Source of the DNA: an uncultured Sphingomonadaceae bacterium
GTDB lineage: Bacteria; Pseudomonadota; Alphaproteobacteria; Sphingomonadales; Sphingomonadaceae
Direction of reading: 5' to 3'
NCBI GenBank assembly: GCA_947501325.1
Contig: CANMVC010000002.1
Location: 248,001-312,000 of the forward strand
DNA: 64,000 nt
Shown: positions 48,500 to 59,618 of the stretch, piece by piece
Position numbering within the stretch: the first letter of the stretch is position 1
How the letters are laid out: the number at the start of each line of letters is the position of its first letter
Position numbers and translations under genes: made by a program
Notes under the pieces: generated by a model
What the model saw: only the letters and a program-made list of their open reading frames with translations
Told to the model about the DNA's origin: nothing
Databases searched by the model: none

Positions 48500-48822
48500 C
48501 TCAAAAGAATGACGACATATTCAAGCTGCGCAATCTCGCTATACAGAAGGAACAGGCGCGGCAAAATGTGAAGAGCGACCTGTCCAAAACCAGGGAACGG
48601 TTGCGCCCTTCCAACTTGATCCAGGAAGCCAAATATAAAGCGATTGAAAAGGTTCAAAAAACCGGTGAAACCGCCTTGCAGGGTGTGAAGGACAATCCCG
48701 GCAAAGTCGCGACTGTTGCGGCTGCTGCGGCTTTATTAGCATTGCGCAAACCGGTAACCAATTATCTTGCCAATCGTAGCGCCGACAATGACGGTGCGGC
48801 AAAACATGACGCTGAGGAGTGA
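48496..48822 (+). CDS. Small helical protein, YqjK/DUF3618-like
   Basis: 108 residues. N-terminal half is a charged amphipathic helix (SDLSKTRERLRPSNLIQEAKYKAI), and the C-terminal half has a short hydrophobic segment (GKVATVAAAAALLALR) followed by a mixed tail. The TRERLRPSNL stretch resembles DUF3618 proteins, which accompany YqjD/YqjE genes in sphingomonads. Assignment tentative. The ATG overlaps the previous stop. Confidence 0.7.
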   Translation: MTQKNDDIFKLRNLAIQKEQARQNVKSDLSKTRERLRPSNLIQEAKYKAIEKVQKTGETALQGVKDNPGKVATVAAAAALLALRKPVTNYLANRSADNDGAAKHDAEE

Positions 48823-48825
48823 GCC

Positions 48826-49362
48826 ATGAGTAAATTGTCTGACAATATAGAAAAAGCCCGAGCAGCATCCCGGGAACGGCTCGAGATGGCGAAAGAAAAA
48901 GCGGGCGAAGGCACCGGTATAGCGCTTGAAAAAATGTCCGAGAGCAAGCAGCGTGCTGCGACTTTGCTTGGGGATGGCAAAGTCAAGGCTGCCGAAGGTG
49001 TTGAGGCGACCAAGAAAATCGCGAAAACCGCGGCGGCGAAATCGGAAGAGACGATCACCAAGAGTCCTTTGGCTGTGGTTGCCGGTGGCTTGGCGCTTGG
49101 CGCTTTGATCGGAGCATTGCTTCCAAAGAGCAAAGCAGAAACCAAATATGTTGGCGGCGCTGGTAAAAAGATCAACGAAACGGCCAAAAAAGCTTATGGC
49201 GCTGCGAAGGAAGTCGGCCAGCAGCAGATTGAGACTCTCGGGCTCAGCAAAGACAGTGTTCAGGATCAGATCAAAGATCTGCTTGGCAAAGTCGCCGAAG
49301 CTGCTAAGAGCGCCGCCGAAGCTGCAAGTGAAGCGGTGAAATCCGATAAATCAGGCAAATAA
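48826..49362 (+). CDS. Alanine/lysine-rich membrane-associated protein
   Basis: 178 residues, unusually rich in Ala, Lys and Glu, with a hydrophobic segment (PLAVVAGGLALGALIGALLPKS, about 83-104) flanked by long amphipathic helices (EKARAASRERLEMAKEKAGE and IKDLLGKVAEAAKSAAEAAS). The repeated AA/EK spacing suggests elongated or apolipoprotein-like helices. Fourth gene of the yqjD-like run, so it probably acts with the others at the membrane. No known motif. Confidence 0.7.
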   Translation: MSKLSDNIEKARAASRERLEMAKEKAGEGTGIALEKMSESKQRAATLLGDGKVKAAEGVEATKKIAKTAAAKSEETITKSPLAVVAGGLALGALIGALLPKSKAETKYVGGAGKKINETAKKAYGAAKEVGQQQIETLGLSKDSVQDQIKDLLGKVAEAAKSAAEAASEAVKSDKSGK

Positions 49363-49381
49363 TCAAAAGAACGGGATACGA

Positions 49382-49615
49382 ATGAGCGAGCGCAGCAAAA
49401 TGCATCTGGTGATGGGCGGACGAGTAAAAGATCCGCGCGGATTAGATTATGAAAATCTCGACCAAGTCGACCTTGTTGGCGTCTATCCCAGCTATGACGA
49501 AGCCGAAGACGTCTGGCGCTCCAATGCCCAGCGCACGGTTGATGACGCCGAGATGAAATATGTCATCGTCCATCTGCACAAAATTCTGGAACCGGAACTG
49601 CCCGTCGACGATTGA
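49382..49615 (+). CDS. DUF4170 protein
   Basis: 77 residues. The compact domain reads MHLVMGGRVKDPRG, VYPSYDEAEDVWRSNAQRTVDD and YVIVHLHKILEP, matching the small DUF4170 family found in sphingomonads and other alphaproteobacteria. No catalytic residue known. Possibly cotranscribed with the four preceding genes (19-base gap). Ends 22 bases from the rhomboid gene stop on the other strand. Confidence 0.8.
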   Translation: MSERSKMHLVMGGRVKDPRGLDYENLDQVDLVGVYPSYDEAEDVWRSNAQRTVDDAEMKYVIVHLHKILEPELPVDD

Positions 49616-49637
49616 GGCCAGCGATTGAAGGCAGCGA

Positions 49638-50279
49638 TTAGGCGTTCTTGAAGCGCCACTGCAGCAAAGGTCGCGTCAGGATCAGTCCTGCCACAAATCC
49701 GCCAATATGCGCGAAAATCGCGATGCCGTTCAGGCTGCCCCGCGTGGCGATGCCGATCATCAGCTGGATGCCAATCCAAGCGAGGGTGAGCCAGGCAATA
49801 CGGACGACATAGCCCGGAAATGGTCCGACCGGCTTCACATCGTTTCTTGCGAATAGCAGCGCATAGGCGCCCAATATCGCAGATATCGCGCCGCTTGCAC
49901 CGACAACTGGAATGACTGAATCGCCGTTAAACGCAAATTCCGCCAGCGAGGCGGCATAAGCGCCTGCGACGTAAAGAACCGCCATTAATTGCGGCCCCAA
50001 AGCCTGCTCCACAAACCGTCCGCAGAACATTAACATCAACATGTTGAATGCAATGTGCATCAATCCGCCATGCAGGAAGGCCGACGACATAGGCGTCAGC
50101 CACGCCGGCACCAATGTGCCGACCGCTTCCAGCTCGGGAAAGCCTGCGCCGAGTCGGATCGGAAAGAAACCTCCGCGCAGAACGGCCTGATCCTGCAACC
50201 CGGAAATCCATAACAACAGGAAGATCACGACATTGGCAATGATCAACCCGTTAGTCAGTTTTCCGCTTGGCAGGTTCAT
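49638..50279 (-). CDS. Rhomboid-family intramembrane serine protease
   Basis: 213 residues with six hydrophobic segments. The catalytic GxSG is visible in VGASGAIS, with the catalytic His in FAHIGGFVAG, and the loop-1 LHGGLMHIAFNML motif. Cleaves substrates within the membrane. Substrates not predictable. Divergent-tail neighbour of greA: 6 bases separate its start from the greA stop, same strand, implying co-transcription. Confidence 0.92.
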   Translation of the reverse strand: MNLPSGKLTNGLIIANVVIFLLLWISGLQDQAVLRGGFFPIRLGAGFPELEAVGTLVPAWLTPMSSAFLHGGLMHIAFNMLMLMFCGRFVEQALGPQLMAVLYVAGAYAASLAEFAFNGDSVIPVVGASGAISAILGAYALLFARNDVKPVGPFPGYVVRIAWLTLAWIGIQLMIGIATRGSLNGIAIFAHIGGFVAGLILTRPLLQWRFKNA

Positions 50280-50285
50280 ATGACC

Positions 50286-50759
50286 TCAGATAAACTCGAT
50301 CTTCTCGAGCAGGTAATATTTGTCACCCGATGGCACCGTGACTTCAATTTCGTCACCGACGCTGCGCCCGATAAATGCGCGACCGATCGGGCTGTTATAG
50401 CTGATCTTGCCCACTTTCGCGTCCGCCTCAGCCTGCCCTACCAGTTGATATTTGACCGGCTTGTCGTCTTCGTCGAGCAGGGTCAGCGTTGCACCGAACA
50501 CGGCTTTATCGCCTGACAAGGTCTTCGGATCAATGACTTGCGCACGGCTCAGCTTATCCTCGATATCGGCAAGAGTTGCTTCAACCTGCCCCTGCCGTTC
50601 TTTCGCAGCATGATATTCGGCATTCTCCGAAAGATCACCATGGGCGCGCGCTTCCTCGATTGCATCAACAATGCGGGGCCGCTCTTCCTTGAGCGCTTTC
50701 AGCTCGGCTTCCAATTTGGCATGGCCTTCAGCCAGCATTGGTACTTTTTCTACAGCCAT
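50286..50759 (-). CDS. greA: Transcription elongation factor GreA
   Basis: 157 residues. N-terminal coiled coil ([38 protein letters not shown]) enters the RNA polymerase secondary channel, with the tip acidic pair D/E and a C-terminal globular domain ([18 protein letters not shown]). Stimulates cleavage of backtracked transcripts. Downstream of carB with 113 bases between; likely an independent promoter in that gap. Ends just upstream of the rhomboid gene. Confidence 0.97.
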   Translation of the reverse strand: MAVEKVPMLAEGHAKLEAELKALKEERPRIVDAIEEARAHGDLSENAEYHAAKERQGQVEATLADIEDKLSRAQVIDPKTLSGDKAVFGATLTLLDEDDKPVKYQLVGQAEADAKVGKISYNSPIGRAFIGRSVGDEIEVTVPSGDKYYLLEKIEFI

Positions 50760-50872
50760 TGTTGGCCTTTCTTCGTCAATTCACCGCAGTTTTTAGGGCC
50801 GCAGTGTCAAAAATAGTTTCCCGGCGTCCCTCCCTGTGAAGGCTCGCCCGCAGTGTGACAGATTGTCGGGGA

Positions 50873-54208
<3,336 letters not shown>

Positions 54209-54221
54209 TAGCGTTCCCGAT

Positions 54222-54294
54222 CTTCTCCTCTGCGGGGGAAGAATGTAAAGTCCTGGCAGCCAGTTTGCCGAGACGAAGTTGAATGAGGGTTTTC
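54222..54294. repeat. Intergenic repeat copy A
   Basis: A 70-odd base element: a hairpin arm (CTTCTCCTCTGCGGGGGAAGAA) then a GGCAGCC-containing arm and the segment AAGTTGAATGAGGGT. It resembles the element downstream of the DUF559 gene (54719-54790) in the same orientation, with about two thirds of positions alike by eye. Confidence 0.6.
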
Positions 54295-54365
54295 GGCAGC
54301 CCAGACCGCCATTGACCAAATATATCTGTTACATTAGCGCATCTGCCAGCAGAAAACAGAGATAT

Positions 54366-54716
54366 ATGGCGAAAAAGCGATTGACCAGCACCGCTCGCAA
54401 GCTGCGGCGCGATATGACCGAAACGGAAACACGACTCTGGACGCGCCTCCGTCGATCTCAACTGGAAAACCACAAGTTCGTCAGGCAATTTCCCATCGGC
54501 ACCGCGATCACGGATTTCGCCTGTCGTAGCGCGAAACTGGTGGTGGAGCTGGATGGTGGCCAACATAGCGAGAGCCTTTCCGATGAGGCCCGAACAAAAA
54601 TGATTGCGGCACATGGCTATACCGTGATTCGTTTCTGGAATAATGATACCTCGGAAAACATCGAAGGCGTGCTGGAAGAAATCCGCCATGCGCTGCGCAA
54701 TGCCAAAAATGGCTAA
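54366..54716 (+). CDS. DUF559 (Vsr-like endonuclease fold) protein
   Basis: 116 residues from ATG 54366. Features of the DUF559 family: RRDMTETETRLWTRLRRSQL, TDFACRSAKLVVELDGGQH with the Vsr/EDxHD-like acidic and His residues, and a C-terminal VIRFWNNDTSENIEGV. Related to very-short-patch-repair nucleases; DNA target unknown. It stands alone on the plus strand, in a gap between carB and carA, and is bracketed by two copies of a palindromic repeat, so it looks like an acquired cassette. Confidence 0.88.
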   Translation: MAKKRLTSTARKLRRDMTETETRLWTRLRRSQLENHKFVRQFPIGTAITDFACRSAKLVVELDGGQHSESLSDEARTKMIAAHGYTVIRFWNNDTSENIEGVLEEIRHALRNAKNG

Positions 54717-54718
54717 AC

Positions 54719-54790
54719 CTTCTCCCTTGAGGGAGAAGGATACGCAATCTTGCCAGCTCTGCTGGCTAGATGCAGTTGGATGAGGGTGTT
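54719..54790. repeat. Intergenic repeat copy B
   Basis: Starts immediately after the DUF559 stop: CCTTCTCCCTTGAGGGAGAAGGA is a stem-loop (CTTCTCCCT/AGGGAGAAG), then CAATCTTGCCAGCTCTGCTGGC arms and the tail TGCAGTTGGATGAGGGT. Matches copy A in layout and tail. The hairpin with no U-run may also act as the DUF559 3' end. Confidence 0.7.
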
Positions 54791-54894
54791 CCGACCCGAT
54801 ATTATAGTCGCGACCCTCGGCAGCCTCGCTTAAGCGATAGGGCTGGATAAGCGTGCGCGAAACTGGAAAATTCACAAACTCCACTACCGTCGAG

Positions 54895-54936
54895 CCCCCT
54901 CACCCCAGCCCTCTCCCCGCTGGGGAGAGGGAGCAA
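54895..54936. repeat. REP-like GC-rich hairpin
   Basis: CCCTCTCCCC-GCT-GGGGAGAGGG (stems 54909-54918 and 54922-54931) is a perfect 10-base hairpin preceded by CCCCTCACCCCAG. This layout is shared by widespread bacterial intergenic repeats. It may be a third, diverged unit of the repeats nearby, in opposite orientation. Confidence 0.7.
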
Positions 54937-54984
54937 GGATCGCACCGACCATGTGTGTGGTATTTATGTGAGTGCTTTCACCCA

Positions 54985-55359
54985 TCACGCCGGATTCTCA
55001 TCAGAAATCGGCCCATTTTCATTGCAGGCAAAACAGCCCCAACCATCATGGTCAATGTCATAATCCTGCTCAATCTCAAGGCATTTGCGCGTCAGTTCTC
55101 TTATGGTTTCCTGACGCGTATCGGCATCGATTTGCAGCTCAATCTGCCACTCGCCCTCGTCCTTTTCGACCAAAGCTGAGTGAAAACCGAGCTTCTTTGA
55201 ATCATTTTTCAATTTGTTCAGGTTCGAAACGTCCCCGACAAATTGCACATTAATCTCTCTCACCACATGCGCCAGATCGCCGCCTGCCGCCATATTTTCC
55301 AATATCTCGTCATCGGTCGCCCATTCCTGCGCCAGATAGTCGGGATCAACGTTGCTCAT
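54985..55359 (-). CDS. rraB: RraB-family ribonuclease E regulator
   Basis: 124 residues. Resembles RraB, which binds RNase E and inhibits mRNA decay in E. coli. Family-like pattern: acidic N-terminus, FVGDVSNLNKLKNDSKKLGF, and a late YDIDHDGWGCF with conserved D-GW. An AAGGA site precedes the ATG. The link to RNase E in this organism is inferred from the family. Located between carB and carA, in the insertion-like gap. Confidence 0.85.
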   Translation of the reverse strand: MSNVDPDYLAQEWATDDEILENMAAGGDLAHVVREINVQFVGDVSNLNKLKNDSKKLGFHSALVEKDEGEWQIELQIDADTRQETIRELTRKCLEIEQDYDIDHDGWGCFACNENGPISDENPA

Positions 55360-55389
55360 GTGACCTGTTCCTTGCTTGTTGGCGCATAG

Positions 55390-55424
55390 AAAAGGCCCTC
55401 CCCGCCGGCTGGGCGGAGAGAGCC
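55390..55424 (-). terminator. Intrinsic terminator after the lipoprotein gene
   Basis: Read on the minus strand: a 13-base stem (GGCTCTCTCCGCC / GGCGGGGAGGGCC, allowing U-G pairs) with a five-base loop, followed by a T4 run. It lies 23 bases downstream of the lipoprotein stop and upstream of the rraB start. Confidence 0.8.
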
Positions 55425-55447
55425 TATGTTTGACGAATAATTGCGGC

Positions 55448-55735
55448 CTATTCGGCTGCGGAGGAGTCCTTGGCCGTCGGCAGGTCGCTCTTGAGCATAT
55501 CCCCGACCATTTCGCTGGCGCAGGCCTGCATGCTGCCCATCATGGCTGTTTTGGCGTCCGCGACATTGGCGTCCTCGGGTATGTCCTTGGTCATGCAGGT
55601 GCAGAGCTTCTCCGGGTCTACCGAGCCGGGAAAGCCATCCGCTTGCTCCAGACATTCGGTCATCGCACGCTCTTTGACAGGGGTGCAGGCCGCGAACAAA
55701 ATCGTGGCCGAAATTACGAGAAATTTCCGCATCAT
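55448..55735 (-). CDS. Small cysteine-rich lipoprotein
   Basis: 95 residues from ATG 55735 (a second ATG follows directly), preceded by an AAGGA ribosome site. Signal with lipobox LFAAC gives a lipidated Cys at about 16. The mature part has Cys in CLEQ, CTCM and QACASEM contexts, and Asp/Ala-rich helices. No domain recognised. Same strand as rraB; a terminator separates them. The next gene upstream, carA, ends about 178 bases away. Confidence 0.75.
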   Translation of the reverse strand: MMRKFLVISATILFAACTPVKERAMTECLEQADGFPGSVDPEKLCTCMTKDIPEDANVADAKTAMMGSMQACASEMVGDMLKSDLPTAKDSSAAE

Positions 55736-55913
55736 TATTTTCCTTAAAATTTGCGTAGATCTCATCACATGGGACATGTGAAGTGAACGGCACGAACCCT
55801 GCCCGGTCCCCTTCGCAATTTTTAAGGTGGTTTGTCACTATTTCGATTTTACTTTCCCGGCCAATTTTGAAATTAATGCCCTGTTGCATGATCTGGGTTC
55901 ACAAGAATGAGCG

Positions 55914-57089
55914 TCAGAGCATTTCCACAAATTTGCGGAACAGGTAGAAGCTGTCTTGCGGCCCGGGGCTGGCTTCGGGATGATATTGTACCCCGAAGGC
56001 CTTTTTGTTTTTCAAGGCGATCCCGCAATTGCTGCCATCAAACAGGCTGGTATGGGTTGCCTCGACCGTATCGGGAAGCGTGTCGCCGTCCACGGCAAAT
56101 CCGTGGTTCATGCTGGTAATCTCCACCGCGCCGTCTTCATGGCGCTGCACCGGGTGATTGGCGCCGCGATGGCCCTGGAACATCTTGACGGTTGTCGCGC
56201 CCGCCGCCAGCGCCAGCATTTGGTGGCCGAGGCAAATACCGAATATCGGCACGTCCTTTTCGAGCAGCGCCTTGATGACCGGAACCGCATATTCCCCCGT
56301 CGCCGCCGGATCACCGGGGCCATTGGAAAGAAATACGCCTGCGGGCTCCAGTGCCAAAATATCGTCGAGCGAAGTTTGCGCAGGAACAACAGTGACTTTT
56401 GCGCCAGCTTTCACAAGGTTTCTGAAGATATTGCGCTTCGCACCAAAGTCGATGGCGACCACATGAGGCCGCTCTCCCTGGCCTTGACTTTCTTCCGCTT
56501 CCAGCGGCGCATAGCCATGGCCAAGCCGCCATATGCTGCTATCCCAGACCTTGGTCTGATGCCCGGTCACCTCGACCGCCAGATCCATGCCCTCAAGTCC
56601 CGCCCAATCGCGTGCCTTGGCAAGCAGCTCATCAATATCAAACTGGCCATCGGGATCATGCGCAATCACTGCATTAGGCGCGCCCGCTTCCCTGATCCGG
56701 CGCGTCAAAGCCCGCGTATCCACACCGGACAGCCCTATACGCCCATTGTCCGCCATCCACTGATCAAAGGGCTTATTGTTCCTGAAACTGCTCGGTTCCG
56801 TAACATCTTCACGGACAATGCAGCCCAGTGCATGCGGGCTATCGGCCTCCACATCCTCGTCATTGGTGCCGACATTGCCGATGTGAGGAAAGGTGAACGT
56901 CACAATCTGTCCAGCATAGCTGGGATCGGTCATCACCTCCTGATAGCCGGTCATCGCCGTGTTGAAACAGACTTCACCCACGGCAGCGCCCGTCGCGCCA
57001 AAGCCTCTGCCCCATACAACCGTTCCATCAGCCAAAACCAATATCCCGGTTGCGCCTTTGGGAGCATCAGGGATCTTGGTATCAGCCAT
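55914..57089 (-). CDS. carA: Carbamoyl phosphate synthetase small subunit CarA
   Basis: 391 residues from ATG 57089. Glutaminase subunit that feeds ammonia to CarB. N-terminal CPSase domain (GFGATGAAVGEVCFNTAMTG), C-terminal class I amidotransferase triad: Cys in FGICLGHQMLA, His and Glu in QYHPEASPGP. Separated from carB by three other genes, unlike the usual carAB. Expression of the two genes must rely on separate promoters or readthrough. Confidence 0.97.
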   Translation of the reverse strand: MADTKIPDAPKGATGILVLADGTVVWGRGFGATGAAVGEVCFNTAMTGYQEVMTDPSYAGQIVTFTFPHIGNVGTNDEDVEADSPHALGCIVREDVTEPSSFRNNKPFDQWMADNGRIGLSGVDTRALTRRIREAGAPNAVIAHDPDGQFDIDELLAKARDWAGLEGMDLAVEVTGHQTKVWDSSIWRLGHGYAPLEAEESQGQGERPHVVAIDFGAKRNIFRNLVKAGAKVTVVPAQTSLDDILALEPAGVFLSNGPGDPAATGEYAVPVIKALLEKDVPIFGICLGHQMLALAAGATTVKMFQGHRGANHPVQRHEDGAVEITSMNHGFAVDGDTLPDTVEATHTSLFDGSNCGIALKNKKAFGVQYHPEASPGPQDSFYLFRKFVEML

Positions 57090-57240
57090 GGAATAATCCT
57101 TATAAAGAGCAGGAAGCTTGTGGTCCTGCGTTTCGCGCAAATTTCGCCGTGACTAGGTCTAGTTTTTTGCTGTCGCAATCTATGAAAAAAAATAAGTTGC
57201 GGCTATGTTGGTAGCTTATTCCAAAATTATGGGGAACGCT

Positions 57241-57693
57241 ATGATTCGCGATGACGTGAAAGCGGCACAAATTGCAGCTATGAAAGCTGGCGACAAGGAT
57301 CGCACCGCAACCACGCGTGCGATATTGGCGAAGGTCAAGGACAAGGATATCGAGCTGCGCACCAAGGATAGCAAGCTTGATGACGATGTCATGGTTACAG
57401 ACGTGCTGCAGAAAATGGCCAAACAGCGCCGCGAATCGATCGAGATGTTTGAAAGCGGTGGCCGTGAAGAACTGGCCAAAGGTGAGAAGATGGAGCTTTC
57501 CGTGATTGAGGAATTCCTGCCTGCTCAGCTGAGCGAAGCCGACACCGCGGCATTGATTGACGGCATTAAGGCAGAACTCGGTGCGGACTCGATGAAAGAC
57601 ATGGGCCGCGTGATGGCGGAACTCAAATCCCGCCACGGCACCGAAATCGATATGAGCAAGGCCAGCGGCCTGGTGAAGGCAGCGCTTAGCTGA
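57241..57693 (+). CDS. GatB/YqeY-domain protein
   Basis: 150 residues from ATG 57241 with a GGGGAA site upstream. The YqeY domain (AKVKDKDIELRTKDSKLDDD, AKQRRESIEMFESGGREEL, VIEEFLPAQLS) resembles the tail domain of GatB and may bind tRNA; the biochemical role is unresolved. It is the first of the gatB/yqeY-dnaG-rpoD group, 10 bases ahead of dnaG, hence probably co-transcribed. Upstream it is divergent from carA with a 151-base gap. Confidence 0.9.
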   Translation: MIRDDVKAAQIAAMKAGDKDRTATTRAILAKVKDKDIELRTKDSKLDDDVMVTDVLQKMAKQRRESIEMFESGGREELAKGEKMELSVIEEFLPAQLSEADTAALIDGIKAELGADSMKDMGRVMAELKSRHGTEIDMSKASGLVKAALS

Positions 57694-57703
57694 CCCACGG
57701 CTT

Positions 57704-59575
57704 ATGACCCTTTCTCCGCAATGGCTTGATGAACTGCGCAGCCGGATCACTTTGTCCACGCTGATCGGCCGGACGGTGAAGGTCCAAAAGGCAGGGCGCG
57801 AGTTCAAGGCTTGCTGCCCTTTTCATAACGAGAAAACGCCCAGCTTTACTATCAACGACGAAAAAGGCTTCTACCATTGCTTTGGTTGCGGTGCGCATGG
57901 TGATGCCATCCGATGGATGACTGACCAACGCGGGCTCGGTTTCATGGATGCGGTGAAAGACTTAGCGGCTGAAGCGCAAATGGAAGTCCCTGCCCCCGAT
58001 CCCCGCGCCGCTCAGCGACAAGAACAGCGTGCCACATTACATGACGTCATGGCGGCAGCCCAGGACTGGTTTGTTGCGCAGTTCAACGGAATTGAGGGTA
58101 CGGCGGCCCGCGAATATCTTAAGAATAGAGGCATTTCCGAGAATACCATCCGAGAATTTGGTTTCGGATTTGCACCCGACTCCCGTGGACGATTAAAAGA
58201 TGCCTTGTCCTCTCAGGGTGTCGATCAATTGATTGAAGCGGGGCTTCTCATCAAAGTGGATGATAAAGAACCTTATGATCGCTTCCGGGGACGGTTGATG
58301 ATCCCGATACGCGATCCACGTGGACGCGTTATTGCCTTTGGTGGTCGAATTTTGGGCGAAGGCGAACCAAAATATCTCAACTCACCCGACACGCCACTAT
58401 TTGATAAAGGGCGTACGCTTTACAATCTCGACAAAGCTTCGCCAGCTTCACGCCAAACTGGGCGTATTTTGGTGGTCGAAGGGTATATGGACGCTATTGC
58501 ACTCGCACAGGCCGGGTTCGAGGATGTCGTTGCGCCACTGGGCACAGCCCTTACGGAACATCAAATCGAGCGTATTTGGAAAATGGTCGAAGCCCCTATC
58601 CTGTGCCTGGATGGCGATAGTGCCGGACAAAAAGCGGCAATGCGGGCGGCTTTGCGCGCCCTGCCCATCTTGCGGCCATCACACAGCCTGAATTTCATTT
58701 CTTTACCGGCAGGACAAGATCCCGATGACCTCATCCGATCTGACGGGCCGCAGGCTTTTGGTGAGTTGATCAACAAACCGCAGATGTTGAGCGACAAGAT
58801 CTGGCAAGTGGAATTCGAAGCGGAACCGCTAAACAGCCCTGAAGCTAAGGCTGGTTTGAAAAAGCGTCTTTCCGATCATGTGCGAGATATTGCCGATCAG
58901 GATATCGCCCAACATTATCGGCAGGACTTTCAGTTGCGCTACGAAGGGGCCTTTTTCGCAAAGCGAGAAAACGAACCGCGTGGCAAAGCATTTCAGCGGA
59001 AGGGCAACTTCAAATCCAACTTTGTTTCATTCACACCAATGGCGGATACAAAATCCGTTTTAATCGATGGGCATGATCTACGGATCGCAAAGGCAATATT
59101 GGGGGGCCTAATTCGCCACCCTTCCCAGATTTCCAAGCATTTTGAAGAGCTAACCGTCCTCAGATTTTCCGATTCGCAAATGCAGGCGTTGCTTTCGGAA
59201 CTCATCGGTGTCGCAATGCGTAAAGAAATGCTTGATATGCAGGGCCTTCTTACCATATTGGAACAGACAGATTGTTATAATGTCGCAAAAGGGCTGCTAC
59301 GGGCCGATGCGCTGAATTTCACTTTCAACCGCAAACTGCCAGATCCTGCTCCGTCGGACACCATCGAACGGGCTCAGAACGATTTGGCAGAAGCGATAAA
59401 GGTGATAACGGCACGACCGGGATTGGAAGCGGCTTTGGCGGAAGCAACGAGGCGGGTGCAAGATAATCTTGATGACGAAAGCTATGCAGAGCAACAACGA
59501 TTGCGACAGGCAAAGCAGGAATTTCATGAACGATTGGTTGAGCTCACCCAAATTGACGACGTCGCGGAGTTTTGA
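57704..59575 (+). CDS. dnaG: DNA primase DnaG
   Basis: 623 residues. Synthesises RNA primers at the replication fork. CHC2 zinc finger (CPFHNEKTPSF and FHCFGCGAHGD), TOPRIM domain with VVEGYMDAIALAQ, PLGTALTEHQ and LCLDGDSAGQKAA metal-binding acidic residues. The C-terminal helicase-interaction domain is about 160 residues. Followed 43 bases later by rpoD, the usual macromolecular-synthesis pairing; rpsU is not here. Confidence 0.98.
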   Translation: MTLSPQWLDELRSRITLSTLIGRTVKVQKAGREFKACCPFHNEKTPSFTINDEKGFYHCFGCGAHGDAIRWMTDQRGLGFMDAVKDLAAEAQMEVPAPDPRAAQRQEQRATLHDVMAAAQDWFVAQFNGIEGTAAREYLKNRGISENTIREFGFGFAPDSRGRLKDALSSQGVDQLIEAGLLIKVDDKEPYDRFRGRLMIPIRDPRGRVIAFGGRILGEGEPKYLNSPDTPLFDKGRTLYNLDKASPASRQTGRILVVEGYMDAIALAQAGFEDVVAPLGTALTEHQIERIWKMVEAPILCLDGDSAGQKAAMRAALRALPILRPSHSLNFISLPAGQDPDDLIRSDGPQAFGELINKPQMLSDKIWQVEFEAEPLNSPEAKAGLKKRLSDHVRDIADQDIAQHYRQDFQLRYEGAFFAKRENEPRGKAFQRKGNFKSNFVSFTPMADTKSVLIDGHDLRIAKAILGGLIRHPSQISKHFEELTVLRFSDSQMQALLSELIGVAMRKEMLDMQGLLTILEQTDCYNVAKGLLRADALNFTFNRKLPDPAPSDTIERAQNDLAEAIKVITARPGLEAALAEATRRVQDNLDDESYAEQQRLRQAKQEFHERLVELTQIDDVAEF

Positions 59576-59618
59576 GTGTAATCATTGGGTTTAGTTTTTA
59601 AAGTAGGGGCCTTAGGCA

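Noticed and set aside
55356-55889. A 177-residue minus-strand frame overlapping the small lipoprotein gene
   Set aside because: It has no recognisable domain or ribosome site; the overlapping lipoprotein frame has a lipobox and an AAGGA site.
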